A stretch of DNA of 64,000 nt from Thermasporomyces composti. GTDB lineage: Bacteria; Actinomycetota; Actinomycetes; Propionibacteriales; Actinopolymorphaceae. The stretch spans positions 496,001 to 560,000 of the forward strand of contig NZ_QTUC01000001.1 in assembly GCF_003386795.1 (NCBI RefSeq), read 5' to 3'. Below the pieces are notes generated by a model. It was not told where the DNA came from. It saw nothing but the letters and a program-made list of their open reading frames with translations, and made no database searches. Shown in pieces: positions 52,568-61,913 of the stretch. Each line of letters begins with the position of its first letter. Within the stretch, counting starts at the first letter, position 1. The position numbers were made by a program, and so were the translations under genes.

Positions 52568-54160
52568 ATGACTTCGCCGTTCCGCCACGCCTCCGCGCGG
52601 CCCGCCCTCACCCGACGCGGGTTCCTCGGCCTCCTCGGCGCGGCCGGCGCCGCGACCGCCCTCGCCAGCTGCGGGCTCGGCGGGCTGATCGGCCAGACCG
52701 CCGAGCTGCTGACCAGCCGGGCTCCCCTGCCGAAGCCGTTCCGGGTGCCGTTGCCGATCCCGCCTGTCAAGCGTCCCGTGCGCAGCGACGGAACCACCGA
52801 CTACTACGAGATCGTGCAGCGGCCGGCCGAGGTCGAGATCCTTCCAGGGCTGAAGACGCCGATCTTCGGCTACGACGGGATCTTTCCCGGCCCGACCCTG
52901 GTGACCCGCAGCGGCCGGCGCACGGTGGTCCGCCACCGCAACGAGCTTCCGGTGCCGGTCGTGGTGCACCTCCACGGTGGCCACACCCCGGCCGACAGCG
53001 ACGGCTTCGCCACGGACCTCGTGCTGCCGACGAGCGGCTGGCGGCCTCCCCGCCACATGGCCCACGGAGGCGGCGCCATGCTGGGCGACGTCTCCGAGGG
53101 CGAGCGGGAGTACGTCTATCCGATGAACCAGCGCGCGGCGACGCTGTGGTACCACGACCACCGGATGGACTTCACCGGTCCCCAGGTCTACCGGGGCCTG
53201 GCCGGCATGCACCTGGTTCGGGACGACGAGGAAGAGGCACTTCCCCTTCCGGACGGCGACCGCGACATCCCGCTGATGATCTGCGACCGCGCCTTCGAGG
53301 AGGACGGCGCCTTCCGCTACCCCGCGCTCGACCGGAAGCTCTACGACACCCCCGGTGTGCTCCCCGACTACATGGAGGGTGTGCTCGGCGACGTCATCCT
53401 CGTCAACGGAGCGCCGTGGCCGGTGCTGGAGGTCGAGGGCGCCCGTTACCGCTTCCGCATCCTCAACGCGTCCAACGCGCGTCGGTACCGCCTCGCCCTC
53501 CGGCCGGGTCCCTCGGAGGGAGCTGCGTTCGTCCAGATCGGTGGTGACGGCGGCCTGCTCGAGGCACCGCGCGAGCACGACCACCTCGACATCGCGCCCG
53601 CCGAGCGTTTCGACGTGGTCGTGGACTTCTCGGCGTACAAGCCGGGCACCGAGGTGACCATGGTCAACCTGCTGGGCGAGGACTCGACCACCCGGGTCAT
53701 GCGGTTCCGGGTCGGTCGCCGCGTGCGTGACCACAGCCGGGTACCCGCCAAGCTGTCCACGATCGAGCGCCTCGACCCGGCCAAGGCCGTCCGCACCCGC
53801 GAGTGGTGGTTCCGGCGCGGCAGGACCGGCAGCCACAAGGGCTGGACGATCAACGACAAGACGTTCGATCCCCGGCGGATGGACGCCCGACCGAAGCTGG
53901 GCGACATCGAGATCTGGCGGTTCGTCACCGACCTGCACCACCCGGTGCACGTCCACTTGGACCCGTTCCAGGTGATCAACCGGGGTGGCCACGCACCGGG
54001 CCCGTTCGACGCCGGCTGGAAGGACACGGTGGACGTCCGTCCGGCCGAGCACGTCGAGGTGGTCGTGCGGTTCACCGACTATCGCGGGCCGTACATGCTG
54101 CACTGCCACAACCTCGAGCACGAGGACATGGCGATGATGACGAACTTCGAGACGGTGTAG
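52568..54160 (+). CDS. Tat-exported lipoprotein multicopper oxidase (CotA/bilirubin-oxidase-like)
   Basis: Oxidises phenolic or metal substrates with reduction of O2, on the outer face of the membrane. The 530-codon precursor has a twin-arginine signal RRGFLG at 16-21 and lipobox ALASC (Cys35). Copper ligands: HLHGGH (134), WYHDH (195), HPVHVHL (458) and HCHNLEHEDM (512), the last with the axial Met of type 1 copper. Domain layout FGYDGIFPGPT to the C-terminus matches CotA-type three-domain laccases. ATG 52568 has AGGAAG upstream. Confidence 0.92.
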   Translation: MTSPFRHASARPALTRRGFLGLLGAAGAATALASCGLGGLIGQTAELLTSRAPLPKPFRVPLPIPPVKRPVRSDGTTDYYEIVQRPAEVEILPGLKTPIFGYDGIFPGPTLVTRSGRRTVVRHRNELPVPVVVHLHGGHTPADSDGFATDLVLPTSGWRPPRHMAHGGGAMLGDVSEGEREYVYPMNQRAATLWYHDHRMDFTGPQVYRGLAGMHLVRDDEEEALPLPDGDRDIPLMICDRAFEEDGAFRYPALDRKLYDTPGVLPDYMEGVLGDVILVNGAPWPVLEVEGARYRFRILNASNARRYRLALRPGPSEGAAFVQIGGDGGLLEAPREHDHLDIAPAERFDVVVDFSAYKPGTEVTMVNLLGEDSTTRVMRFRVGRRVRDHSRVPAKLSTIERLDPAKAVRTREWWFRRGRTGSHKGWTINDKTFDPRRMDARPKLGDIEIWRFVTDLHHPVHVHLDPFQVINRGGHAPGPFDAGWKDTVDVRPAEHVEVVVRFTDYRGPYMLHCHNLEHEDMAMMTNFETV

Positions 54161-54175
54161 CCGCGCCCTTCGGGA

Positions 54176-54196
54176 CCTCGAGCCGTGTCCTCGAGG
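54176..54196. terminator. Hairpin between convergent genes
   Basis: CCTCGAG (54176-54182) pairs perfectly with CTCGAGG (54190-54196) over a 7-nt loop, 16 bases past the oxidase stop and before the convergent aminotransferase end. Bidirectional termination is likely. Confidence 0.5.
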
Positions 54197-54243
54197 GGTG
54201 CGAGCCCGCCGCCGGGGTCGTGCGGTCGCGTCCGGGCCCCTGT

Positions 54244-54273
54244 CACCTACGCGTCAGTCCCACCTACGCGTCA
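54244..54273. repeat. 13-bp direct repeat
   Basis: CACCTACGCGTCA at 54244-54256 and 54261-54273, 17 bp apart, in the spacer just beyond the 3' end of the aminotransferase gene. Confidence 0.85.
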
Positions 54274-54287
54274 CGGTGGTCGCCGTC

Positions 54288-55538
54288 TCACGCGGTGAAG
54301 GCGCGGTGCACCTTGGTGATCGCCGTGGCGATGTCGTCCACGTCCGCGGCGGTGTAGCGCTCGTTCCAGGCGATGACCAGCAGCCGCTTCGCGATGAGCG
54401 ACTCCGCCACCGGACAGATCCCCTCGTCGTACGACGGGACCTCCCGCGCGGGCGGAACGCACAGCGGGTAGCCCGACGTGCCGTAGGTTTGACGCTCGGC
54501 CAGGACCGGCGTCCGGTAGACCGGTCGGGTGAGGTAGCCGCCGTTCGCTGGGATCCCCTCAGCGGCGAGCGCCTTCGCGTAGTCGTGGCACGTGCCGCCC
54601 GCTTGGTCCGGGTCGATGATGATCGGGTACTGCCAGTACGACATGCCGCCGTGGTCCGGTGGCGGGGTGATGCCAGCGAGTGGAGCGAGCGCCTTGCTCA
54701 GCCGCTCGGCGCCAGCCCGACGGTCGGCGACAACTCCGGCGAGCTTGGGCAGCTGGGCTCGCGCGACCGCCGCCTGCAGCTCGGTCATGCGGTAGTTGAC
54801 CGACAGGAACAGGTGCGTCCGCTCGTCGGTGTCGCGCGGCCAGCCCTTGTCGGCGAAGAGCCGCATTCGTCGCGCCAGCGCCGCGTCGTCGGTGATGCAC
54901 AGCCCACCGTCCCCTGCGGTGATGTGCTTGGACTGCTGGAGGCTGAAGCAACCGATGTGGCCGACGGTGCCGGCGAGCCTGCCGTCCGGGCAACGGGTCA
55001 GGTACGCCTGGGCGCAGTCCTCGATGAGCATGAGCCCGTGCTCGTCGGCCAGCGCTCGCAAGCTCGCCACCGGCGCTGGCGAGCCGAACAGGTGGACCAC
55101 CATGATCGCGCGAGTGCGCGAGGTGATGCGCGCGCGAACCGACTCCACGTCGAGGTTGCCGGTCACCGGATCGACGTCGGCGAACACCGGCACGGCGTTC
55201 TGCATGAGGATGGGCAGGACCGTGCCGGCGTCGGTGATGGGGGTCGTGATGATCTCGTCGCCGGGCTCCGGGTTGACCGCGGCCACCGCGAGGTGAAGGG
55301 CAGCGGTGCCGGAGGTGGACGCCACGGCGTGCGCCACGGAGTAGTAGTCGGCGAACTCCCGCTCGAGTGCCCGCGTCTCGCCTCCGATCGTGGAGTTGAG
55401 TTGTCCTGAGGCGATGACGCGACGCAACGCCTCGAGCTCCTCGGCTCCGAGCGTCCGTCCGCTGGCGTTGTTGACGGTCGGGAACGGGGTCGTCCGCACT
55501 GGCGCGCCTCCGTCGAGCGCGAGATCGCCTGAGCTCAT
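54288..55538 (-). CDS. DegT/DnrJ/EryC1/StrS aminotransferase (first of two)
   Basis: PLP enzyme that typically transaminates keto-sugars or cyclitols. 416 residues from ATG 55538, fixed by AGGAGGAGG. Signatures: LALDGGAPVRTTPFP, ASTSGTAALHLA, VHLFGSPAPV, LIEDCAQAY, and the Schiff-base region CFSLQQSKHITAGDGG (Lys in SKH). An earlier Met gives a non-conserved leader. It is divergent from the heparinase-type gene, with a second family member on the far side. The substrate may be a product of the local polysaccharide breakdown or a sugar made for modification. Confidence 0.88.
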   Translation of the reverse strand: MSSGDLALDGGAPVRTTPFPTVNNASGRTLGAEELEALRRVIASGQLNSTIGGETRALEREFADYYSVAHAVASTSGTAALHLAVAAVNPEPGDEIITTPITDAGTVLPILMQNAVPVFADVDPVTGNLDVESVRARITSRTRAIMVVHLFGSPAPVASLRALADEHGLMLIEDCAQAYLTRCPDGRLAGTVGHIGCFSLQQSKHITAGDGGLCITDDAALARRMRLFADKGWPRDTDERTHLFLSVNYRMTELQAAVARAQLPKLAGVVADRRAGAERLSKALAPLAGITPPPDHGGMSYWQYPIIIDPDQAGGTCHDYAKALAAEGIPANGGYLTRPVYRTPVLAERQTYGTSGYPLCVPPAREVPSYDEGICPVAESLIAKRLLVIAWNERYTAADVDDIATAITKVHRAFTA

Positions 55539-55687
55539 GCGCCTCCTCCTACCTCGCTCCGTGGCCGTCGTGGCCTGCCCTGGTTGGTCACCCATCCTTA
55601 TACGGTCTTGACCTAAAGTCGAGCGTGCGTGAAGCTCGCCTCATGGGCCGGCGCCCAGCCCTCGCGCCACACCATCGAGGAGGAGCG

Positions 55688-58600
55688 ATGCGCAACTCCA
55701 GACCGCCCCGACCATCCGACCACGTCAACCCCAGCAGACGCGACCTGCTGCGCACCACTGCGCTCGTCGGCGCCGCCGGAGCCCTCACGTCGCTGGGGGT
55801 TCCTCCAGCGGTGGCCGATACCGGCACCGCACCGCCCCGCCGACTCTCGGCGACCGTGTCCACCAAACGCGGGTCGACCTACTACACGCCTGCCAAGGTC
55901 GCCGCGGCACGACGGAACGTCGCCACCTACGACTGGGCGCGCCAGCTCCGTGACGACGCGGTCACCAGAGCGCAGCGCTACCTCGACAAGGGTGACGAGT
56001 GGCTGTGGAGCCTGGTGACCAGCCAGAGCCTCCCGCGCAGCTACGCGGTCAACCAGGACCTGGGCTCGCCCGTCACCGGCCGCGACATCTTCCAGTACGG
56101 CAACTACCCGTGGCTTGCCGATCCGTTGAACCGCCCCTGGAAGATCGTCGACCCCAGCAGCGACTACGTCTTCCCCACCAACGACTTCGCCGCCTACTAC
56201 GCCAGCGGGCTCGACGAGCACGGCCTGTTCGACCCCGCTCGCGCGGACCGCAGCCTGCTGGTCAACGAGCTCTATCCCGAGCGTGGGCCCACGTGGGGCG
56301 TCGACGACGGCTTCGGCTGGGTCGACGAGGACGGCAACAAGTGGACGTTCATCGCCTACTACCACCACTGGCACCTGTGGTACAGCGGCACACCCACCGC
56401 GGAGGCGGCGATCGCGTACGCGTTGCGGTCGTTCCGGGACGCATTCCTCTACACCGGCGACCTGACGTACGCCCACGCCGGGCTCATCCTGCTCGACCGG
56501 ATCGCCGACATCTACCCGGCGATGGACGCCTCCGCCTACAAGCGGGAGGACGGCTACCTGCAGTCGGACGGCCTGTCCGGCCAGGGCAAGATCCTCGGCT
56601 GCATCTGGGAGACCAGCCTGGCGAAGGACTTCATCACCGCCTACGACGCGTTCTTCCCCGCGATCGCGACCGCTGACGACGCGAACGTGGTGCCGTTCCT
56701 GTCGGCCAAGGCCGAGCAGTACGGCCTTCCCCCGAAGGACTCGATCGAGGCGATCAAGACCAACATCGAGGACAACATCCTGCGGGTGGCGTTGGAGGCG
56801 GTCCCGCGTGCCCAGATCCGGGGCAACTTCGGCTCCCACCAGGCGACGGCCGCGATGGCCGCGGTCGTGCTCGATTCCCCGACCGAGTCGAAGGAGTGGA
56901 TCGACTGGGTCTTCCAAAGCGGACAGTACATTCCGCCGGACCAGATCACGGGCGGCAACGTCTACGCGACACTGGTCAACGACGTCGACCGTGACGGGTT
57001 CGGTAACGAGGCGTCCCCTGGATACAACTACGGGTGGATCAGCCAGCTGGCCGGTGTCGCTGACGCCCTCGCCGACTACGACGGCTACGCGGGCGCCGAC
57101 CTGTACCAGCACCCCAAGTACGCCCAGATGATCGCCGCCCTGCCGGCGCTCGTCATGCTGAACCGCTACCTGCCACCGATCGGCGACACCTTGGCCACGG
57201 GACAGCCAGGCCTGCCGGGGACGGCCCAGCAGTACACGACCTACTTCGAACGGTACGGTGACCCGGTCTTCGCGCAGATGGCGTACCTGTCCAACGGCGA
57301 GTCGGTGGAAGGCCTCTACTCCAGCGTCTTCGCCGAGGTCGCCGACACCCAGGAGCGCATCGCGGCGATCGTGGAACGCGAGGGTCCTCTCGCGTTGCCG
57401 AGCGTCAACCTCACCGGCTACGGCTTCGCAGCGCTGCGGTCGGGCACCGGCCGCCACATGAGAGGCATCTGGACCTACTACGGCCGCAACCGCGGCCACG
57501 GGCACGCCGACGCGCTCAACCTCGGCATGCACGGCTTCGGCGTCGACCTGTTGCCCGATCTCGGCTACCCGGAGTTCGCGGACAACAACGCGCGCCGGCA
57601 CGAGTGGACCGCGAACACCGTCGCCCACAACACCGTCGTGGTCGACGCCAGCAAGCAGCAGTCGCACTGGGTGGGCCAGCCTCACGGCTTCGCCGCCACC
57701 GAGGACGTCCAGCTCTTCGACATCGCCGCGCCGGAGGTCTACCCCCAGACCAGCCTCTATCGCCGGGTGTCGATCCTGGTCAAGGTCGACGAGGAGAACT
57801 CCTACGTGGTCGACGTGTTCCGGGTCGTGGGCGGCCAGCAGCACCACTTCTCCTTCCATGCGGCCGAGGGCCCGGTGACCACGGATGGCCTCACCTTGGT
57901 TCCGCAGGAGACGGGAAGCTACGCCGGGCCGGACATCGAGCCGCCGCCGGACAACGCGCCGCCCCGCCCCGACGCGAGCGGCTTCGACTGGCTGTCCAAC
58001 GTCTCGCGCGACACCGCACCGCCGAGCACGTTCAGCGTGGACTGGAGCGTCAAGGACACCTGGAACGTCCACGATCCGGACCCCGACCTGCACGTCCGGC
58101 TCACCATGCTGACCGAGGTCGACGAGGTGGCGCTCTGTGACGGGATCCCACCGCGCAACAAGCCAGGCAACCCGGCGTCGCTGCGCTACGTCATCGCCCG
58201 TCGGGCTGGAGAGAACCTCGCGAGCCAGTTCGTCTCCCTGGTCGAGCCGTACGTCGGCCAGCGCTACGTCCGCGAGGTCACCACGGTGCCCATCCGTGCG
58301 GTGAACGGGACGGTCGCGGACCACGAGGTCGCTGCCGTCAAGGTGACCTTGACCAACGGTCGGGTCGACTACATCGTCAGCTCGCTCAAGACCGACGTCC
58401 TGCTGCGCGTGGACGACACGTTCATGTTCCGGGGCAGCGTCGGTGTCTACTCCACGCGGGACGGCCGTGTCCAGTACGCGTTCGGCCACGACGCCTCCAT
58501 GGTCGGGCCGCTCCCCCGGATGCAGGGCGCCCCCGCCGTGGTCGGCACGGTGACCGACTTCACCCTTGAGCTGTCCAGCAGCAACAGCCTCACGCTGCGG

Positions 58601-58855
58601 CTGACGGAGGAAGGCCCGGCGCCCGACGCGCTCGTCGACAGCTACGTCTACGTGGAGAATGACGGTGTCCGGAACGCCGTGTACCGCGTCGTCGGCGCCC
58701 GGTACGACGGGCCCGACACCCTGGTGCTCGACATCGGCCCGACGACGACCATTCGCGGCTACGTCGACCCGAACGACTTCGACAAGGGCTACACGTACGA
58801 CGTGGAGGTCGGCCAGACCGCTCGCATCCCACTCACCAGGCAGTGGCGGCGCTAG
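55688..58855 (+). CDS. Tat-exported heparinase II/III-family polysaccharide lyase
   Basis: Predicted extracellular lyase for uronic-acid-containing polysaccharides. 1055 residues from ATG 55688 (GAGGAGGAG upstream). Tat signal SRRDLL at 16-21 with AVA cleavage near 43. An alginate-lyase-like alpha/alpha toroid (about 60-560) starts at YYTPAKVAAARRNVATYDWA. A beta-sandwich Hepar_II_III domain (about 580-800) has RNRGHGHADALNL and ANTVAHNTVVVDASKQQ. A further 230-residue C-terminal region is beta-rich and less typical. Specificity (heparin, alginate, other) cannot be read. Confidence 0.85.
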   Translation: MRNSRPPRPSDHVNPSRRDLLRTTALVGAAGALTSLGVPPAVADTGTAPPRRLSATVSTKRGSTYYTPAKVAAARRNVATYDWARQLRDDAVTRAQRYLDKGDEWLWSLVTSQSLPRSYAVNQDLGSPVTGRDIFQYGNYPWLADPLNRPWKIVDPSSDYVFPTNDFAAYYASGLDEHGLFDPARADRSLLVNELYPERGPTWGVDDGFGWVDEDGNKWTFIAYYHHWHLWYSGTPTAEAAIAYALRSFRDAFLYTGDLTYAHAGLILLDRIADIYPAMDASAYKREDGYLQSDGLSGQGKILGCIWETSLAKDFITAYDAFFPAIATADDANVVPFLSAKAEQYGLPPKDSIEAIKTNIEDNILRVALEAVPRAQIRGNFGSHQATAAMAAVVLDSPTESKEWIDWVFQSGQYIPPDQITGGNVYATLVNDVDRDGFGNEASPGYNYGWISQLAGVADALADYDGYAGADLYQHPKYAQMIAALPALVMLNRYLPPIGDTLATGQPGLPGTAQQYTTYFERYGDPVFAQMAYLSNGESVEGLYSSVFAEVADTQERIAAIVEREGPLALPSVNLTGYGFAALRSGTGRHMRGIWTYYGRNRGHGHADALNLGMHGFGVDLLPDLGYPEFADNNARRHEWTANTVAHNTVVVDASKQQSHWVGQPHGFAATEDVQLFDIAAPEVYPQTSLYRRVSILVKVDEENSYVVDVFRVVGGQQHHFSFHAAEGPVTTDGLTLVPQETGSYAGPDIEPPPDNAPPRPDASGFDWLSNVSRDTAPPSTFSVDWSVKDTWNVHDPDPDLHVRLTMLTEVDEVALCDGIPPRNKPGNPASLRYVIARRAGENLASQFVSLVEPYVGQRYVREVTTVPIRAVNGTVADHEVAAVKVTLTNGRVDYIVSSLKTDVLLRVDDTFMFRGSVGVYSTRDGRVQYAFGHDASMVGPLPRMQGAPAVVGTVTDFTLELSSSNSLTLRLTEEGPAPDALVDSYVYVENDGVRNAVYRVVGARYDGPDTLVLDIGPTTTIRGYVDPNDFDKGYTYDVEVGQTARIPLTRQWRR

Positions 58856-58926
58856 CGTCCAAAGCTGCCTTGAACGGCCACGACCAACCACCCACCCGAC
58901 AGGCGATCTTCTGAGGTGACGACGTT

Positions 58927-60129
58927 ATGACATCCACACTCGCGGTCAACGGCGGCGAACCGGTGCGGAGCACGCCGTTCCCCGCGTGGCCGACCGCCGA
59001 CTCAGCCGACGAGGCGGCTCTCCTCGACGTCCTCAGGTCCGGAAAGTGGGGCAGCACCCACGGTGACCTCGTGGCGCGCTTCGAGCGGGAGTTCGCCCAG
59101 TACCAGCACGCCCGCTTCGGCGTCTGCGTCTGCAACGGCACCCTCGCCCTCGCCGCCGCGTTGCGCGCGGTCGGCGTCGGCCTCGGAGACGAGGTGGTGG
59201 TGCCGCCGTACACGTTCATCGCGAGCGCGGCCGCGGTCACCTTCGTGGGCGCGATCCCCGTCTTCGCGGACATCGATCCGGACACCCACCTGCTCGATCC
59301 GCAGGCCGTCGAGGCCGTCATCAGCGAGCGCACCAAGGCGGTGATGCCGGTCCACATCGCCGGCCGGCCATGCGACATGGACGCGTTCGCCGAGCTTGGG
59401 CGACGCCACGGCGTCGCGATCATCGAGGACTCCGCCCAAGCGCACGGCGCGGAGTGGAAGGGACGTCGGGTCGGCGCCCTGGGCGACGTCGGCACCTTCA
59501 GCTTCCAGACCTCGAAGAACGTCAGCGCCGGCGAAGGCGGCATCGTGGTCACCAACGACGAGGCGCTCGCCGACCGGTTGTACTCGATCGCCAACGTCGG
59601 GCGGGTGCGGGGCGGGGGCTGGTACGAGCACCAGCACCTCGGCTACAACCTACGGCTCACCGAGTTCCAAGCGGCCCTGCTCTTCGGGCAGCTGCGCCGG
59701 CACCCCGAGCAGCAGGCCCGGCGGGCCACCAACGCCGCCTTGCTCCGTCGGCTGCTCGCCGACGTCGACGGCGTCTGGCTTCCGCCGGAGGACCCGGCGG
59801 TGACCGCACACGGCTGGCACCTGTTCCTGCTCCGCCTGCCAGGAATCGGCGGTCGCAAGCACGCCTTCGTCCGCGCGCTCGCCGCGGAAGGCATCCCCTG
59901 CTCCGCCGGCTACGACGGGCTGCACCGCAACAAGGCGCTCAACGACGAGATCGCCACCATCGTCAAGCGGCTCGACGTGCCGTGGAAGGAGCCCCACCTT
60001 CCGGTCGCCGACCGGCTGGTGTCCGACACGATCTGGCTGCCGCAACCCACCCTGCTCGGCACCGAGGAGGACATCCACGACATCGCGACGGCGATCACCA
60101 AGGTGCTGGCCCACGTCGACGAGCTGTGA
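58927..60129 (+). CDS. DegT/DnrJ/EryC1/StrS aminotransferase (second of two)
   Basis: 400 residues, paralogous in fold to the gene at 54288 but clearly diverged. LAVNGGEPVRSTPFPAWP, VCNGTLALAAALRAVGVG, VPPYTFIASA, VHIAGRPCDMD, IIEDSAQAHGAEW and the Lys site FSFQTSKNVSAGEGG. It follows the lyase by 71 bp on the same strand and is likely co-transcribed. The standard PLP-Lys and Asp residues are intact, so it should be active. A strong terminator follows. Confidence 0.9.
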   Translation: MTSTLAVNGGEPVRSTPFPAWPTADSADEAALLDVLRSGKWGSTHGDLVARFEREFAQYQHARFGVCVCNGTLALAAALRAVGVGLGDEVVVPPYTFIASAAAVTFVGAIPVFADIDPDTHLLDPQAVEAVISERTKAVMPVHIAGRPCDMDAFAELGRRHGVAIIEDSAQAHGAEWKGRRVGALGDVGTFSFQTSKNVSAGEGGIVVTNDEALADRLYSIANVGRVRGGGWYEHQHLGYNLRLTEFQAALLFGQLRRHPEQQARRATNAALLRRLLADVDGVWLPPEDPAVTAHGWHLFLLRLPGIGGRKHAFVRALAAEGIPCSAGYDGLHRNKALNDEIATIVKRLDVPWKEPHLPVADRLVSDTIWLPQPTLLGTEEDIHDIATAITKVLAHVDEL

Positions 60130-60136
60130 AAGAACG

Positions 60137-60169
60137 CCGGGGGCGCCGGCTCACCACCGGCGCCCCCGG
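60137..60169. terminator. Strong bidirectional terminator hairpin
   Basis: CCGGGGGCGCCGG (60137-60149) and CCGGCGCCCCCGG (60157-60169) form a perfect 13-bp stem with a 7-nt loop. It lies between convergent stops at 60129 and 60195. Confidence 0.8.
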
Positions 60170-60194
60170 ACCTCACCCTGATGACATCGGTCGA

Positions 60195-61859
60195 TCAGCT
60201 CGGCGTCTGGTTCGCGAAGCGGCGCGCGTACCAGTTGAGGTTCGCCACACAGGCCACACCCGAGCCGGAACCGGGTTGGACGTCGTGGTCGACGTAGATG
60301 GCGAGGGCATGGGTGAACAGCGCGGGATCCCAGGGCGCGACCGCCATCCAGCGCGGTGCTTGCAGGTACTGACCTGGCGGCGCCAGACCACCGCCGCCAT
60401 CCACCCGGACGTACGTGGTGGCGAGGCCGTCCGCGCTGGTGGCGAGGTTCTGGGTGAAGGTCCGCGCGAGCCGCACCATGTCCAGGCCCTTGAACACCAC
60501 ACCCGCCCGGAAGGCGAGCGCGGCGAAGTCCACCTCGATCGCCGCGTGGCTGAGGTCCTCGTACTGTTGGGCGCCTCCGCTGGCGCTGCCGTACGAGGGC
60601 GTGTACTCCGAGACGTCGGTCGCCGGGTCACCGGACTTGCCGTAACCCTGGTAGACCTCGCTGAACGTCGGCCAGTACGGCCAGATGTAGGCGCCGCCGC
60701 TGTCAACGACGAGCTGCGCCCGGACCATCGTGGCGAGCGCCTGGGCTCGTCGTAGGTAGTGCGGGTCCCGGGTGACCCGCGCGAGCTCCAGGTAGGTCCG
60801 ACCGAGCGCGACGCTCTGGTTGATGGGCTGGATCGTCCCGTCGTAGGGCACCGGCATGCCCTTCGGCCAGCGGAAGTAGCCCGCTCCGTCGTCCTCGCGC
60901 CACTCGGAGTCGTGGACGGCGACCGCCGCCTCCACGGCCGCCAGGTACTCTTCGGCCTTCGCCTTGTACCGGGAGTTCCGCCGCAGTGTCGGGGTCGTGG
61001 CGACGACGCGGACGAAGGTCGCGATCGGGTAGGTGATCATGCCCGTGTGGACGGAGAAGACCACCGGCTGGGACGACAACGCGAACGTCCCAAGCCTGGG
61101 CGGGTCTGTCCGGTCTGCGGGATCGGCCCGCAGGTCCCGCACCGTCGTCATCGCCGGTCCCGGATAGGCGTCGTAGACACGACGAACCACGTAGTCCGAG
61201 CTCGCCGGGTCCATGGTGACGTCGGGGAACGTGTCGACGCCGTACCTGGGACTCACCACCTCGAGGGTGACCCGACCGTCGCCACTCCCCGACCGCACGG
61301 TGACCGTGGTCTCGTCGGCGTACGCCCGGGCGCTGCGGACCTCGAGCACCTCTCGCCCTCGTCCATCGGTGAGGCGAACCGTTCCCACGGTGTAGGGGTG
61401 CATCGCCCGCCACGCGGGCAGTGAGCGACCCGTGTAGTCCGTGACACCACGCACGCTGTCCCGGTTCGCGAGGACCAGGTCGACGTTGTGGATGAGGCGA
61501 TCGAGGTAGTAGGTGTCCCGGTAGGCGTCGTACATGCGCATGAATCCCATGAGCACGTACGACTGTCCCCACGCCAGACCGCCATGGTCATTGGGCTGGT
61601 CCGGTTGGCCGGCGGCTCCGCTGGAGTGGAAGACGCGGTCGAAGGGGTCGAAGGTCTCGCGTGCGGTGTAGTCGTACGTCGCCGCCGACGCCCGGCGAGG
61701 GCGGAGAAGGTCGACGGGGACAGCGAGCGCACCCGCCACCGTGGCCAACCCGGCCAGGAATCCTCGCCGATTCGTTCCCGTCCCCTGACGGCTCACCGGA
61801 TCAGATGAGGGGGACATGGCCGTGCGCGCCGGGCCGGCCGGTCCGGTCAGCTCGGACAT
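60195..61859 (-). CDS. Tat-exported carbohydrate-active protein, putative alpha/alpha-toroid fold
   Basis: 554 residues from ATG 61859 (AGAGG upstream; a GTG three codons earlier is less likely). Twin-arginine signal RRGFLAG at 31-37, then a mature domain with repeated helical pairs: WGQSYVLMGFMRMYDAYRD, INQSVALGRTYLELARVTRD, LRRAQALATMVRAQLVVDSG and YEDLSHAAIEVDFAALAFRA. These resemble toroid glycosidases, lyases or C5-epimerase C-terminal domains. I cannot assign a family. Position beside a deacetylase-like gene and an Opp-type ATPase suggests extracellular glycan processing. Confidence 0.65.
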   Translation of the reverse strand: MSELTGPAGPARTAMSPSSDPVSRQGTGTNRRGFLAGLATVAGALAVPVDLLRPRRASAATYDYTARETFDPFDRVFHSSGAAGQPDQPNDHGGLAWGQSYVLMGFMRMYDAYRDTYYLDRLIHNVDLVLANRDSVRGVTDYTGRSLPAWRAMHPYTVGTVRLTDGRGREVLEVRSARAYADETTVTVRSGSGDGRVTLEVVSPRYGVDTFPDVTMDPASSDYVVRRVYDAYPGPAMTTVRDLRADPADRTDPPRLGTFALSSQPVVFSVHTGMITYPIATFVRVVATTPTLRRNSRYKAKAEEYLAAVEAAVAVHDSEWREDDGAGYFRWPKGMPVPYDGTIQPINQSVALGRTYLELARVTRDPHYLRRAQALATMVRAQLVVDSGGAYIWPYWPTFSEVYQGYGKSGDPATDVSEYTPSYGSASGGAQQYEDLSHAAIEVDFAALAFRAGVVFKGLDMVRLARTFTQNLATSADGLATTYVRVDGGGGLAPPGQYLQAPRWMAVAPWDPALFTHALAIYVDHDVQPGSGSGVACVANLNWYARRFANQTPS

Positions 61860-61913
61860 CGAGATCACCTCTTTCGCGAGCGGAGGATCACGGCCGGCCC
61901 GGCCCCGCGAGGC

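Noticed and set aside
52211-54121. A 636-codon open frame antisense to the multicopper oxidase
   Set aside because: Composition is that of a third-position GC shadow, while the opposite strand has all copper-binding motifs.
55613-58891. A 1092-codon open frame antisense to the heparinase-type gene
   Set aside because: It mirrors the sense gene, is Val/Asp/Arg-rich as expected of a high-GC shadow, and shows no family motifs; the sense strand has a Tat signal and lyase motifs.
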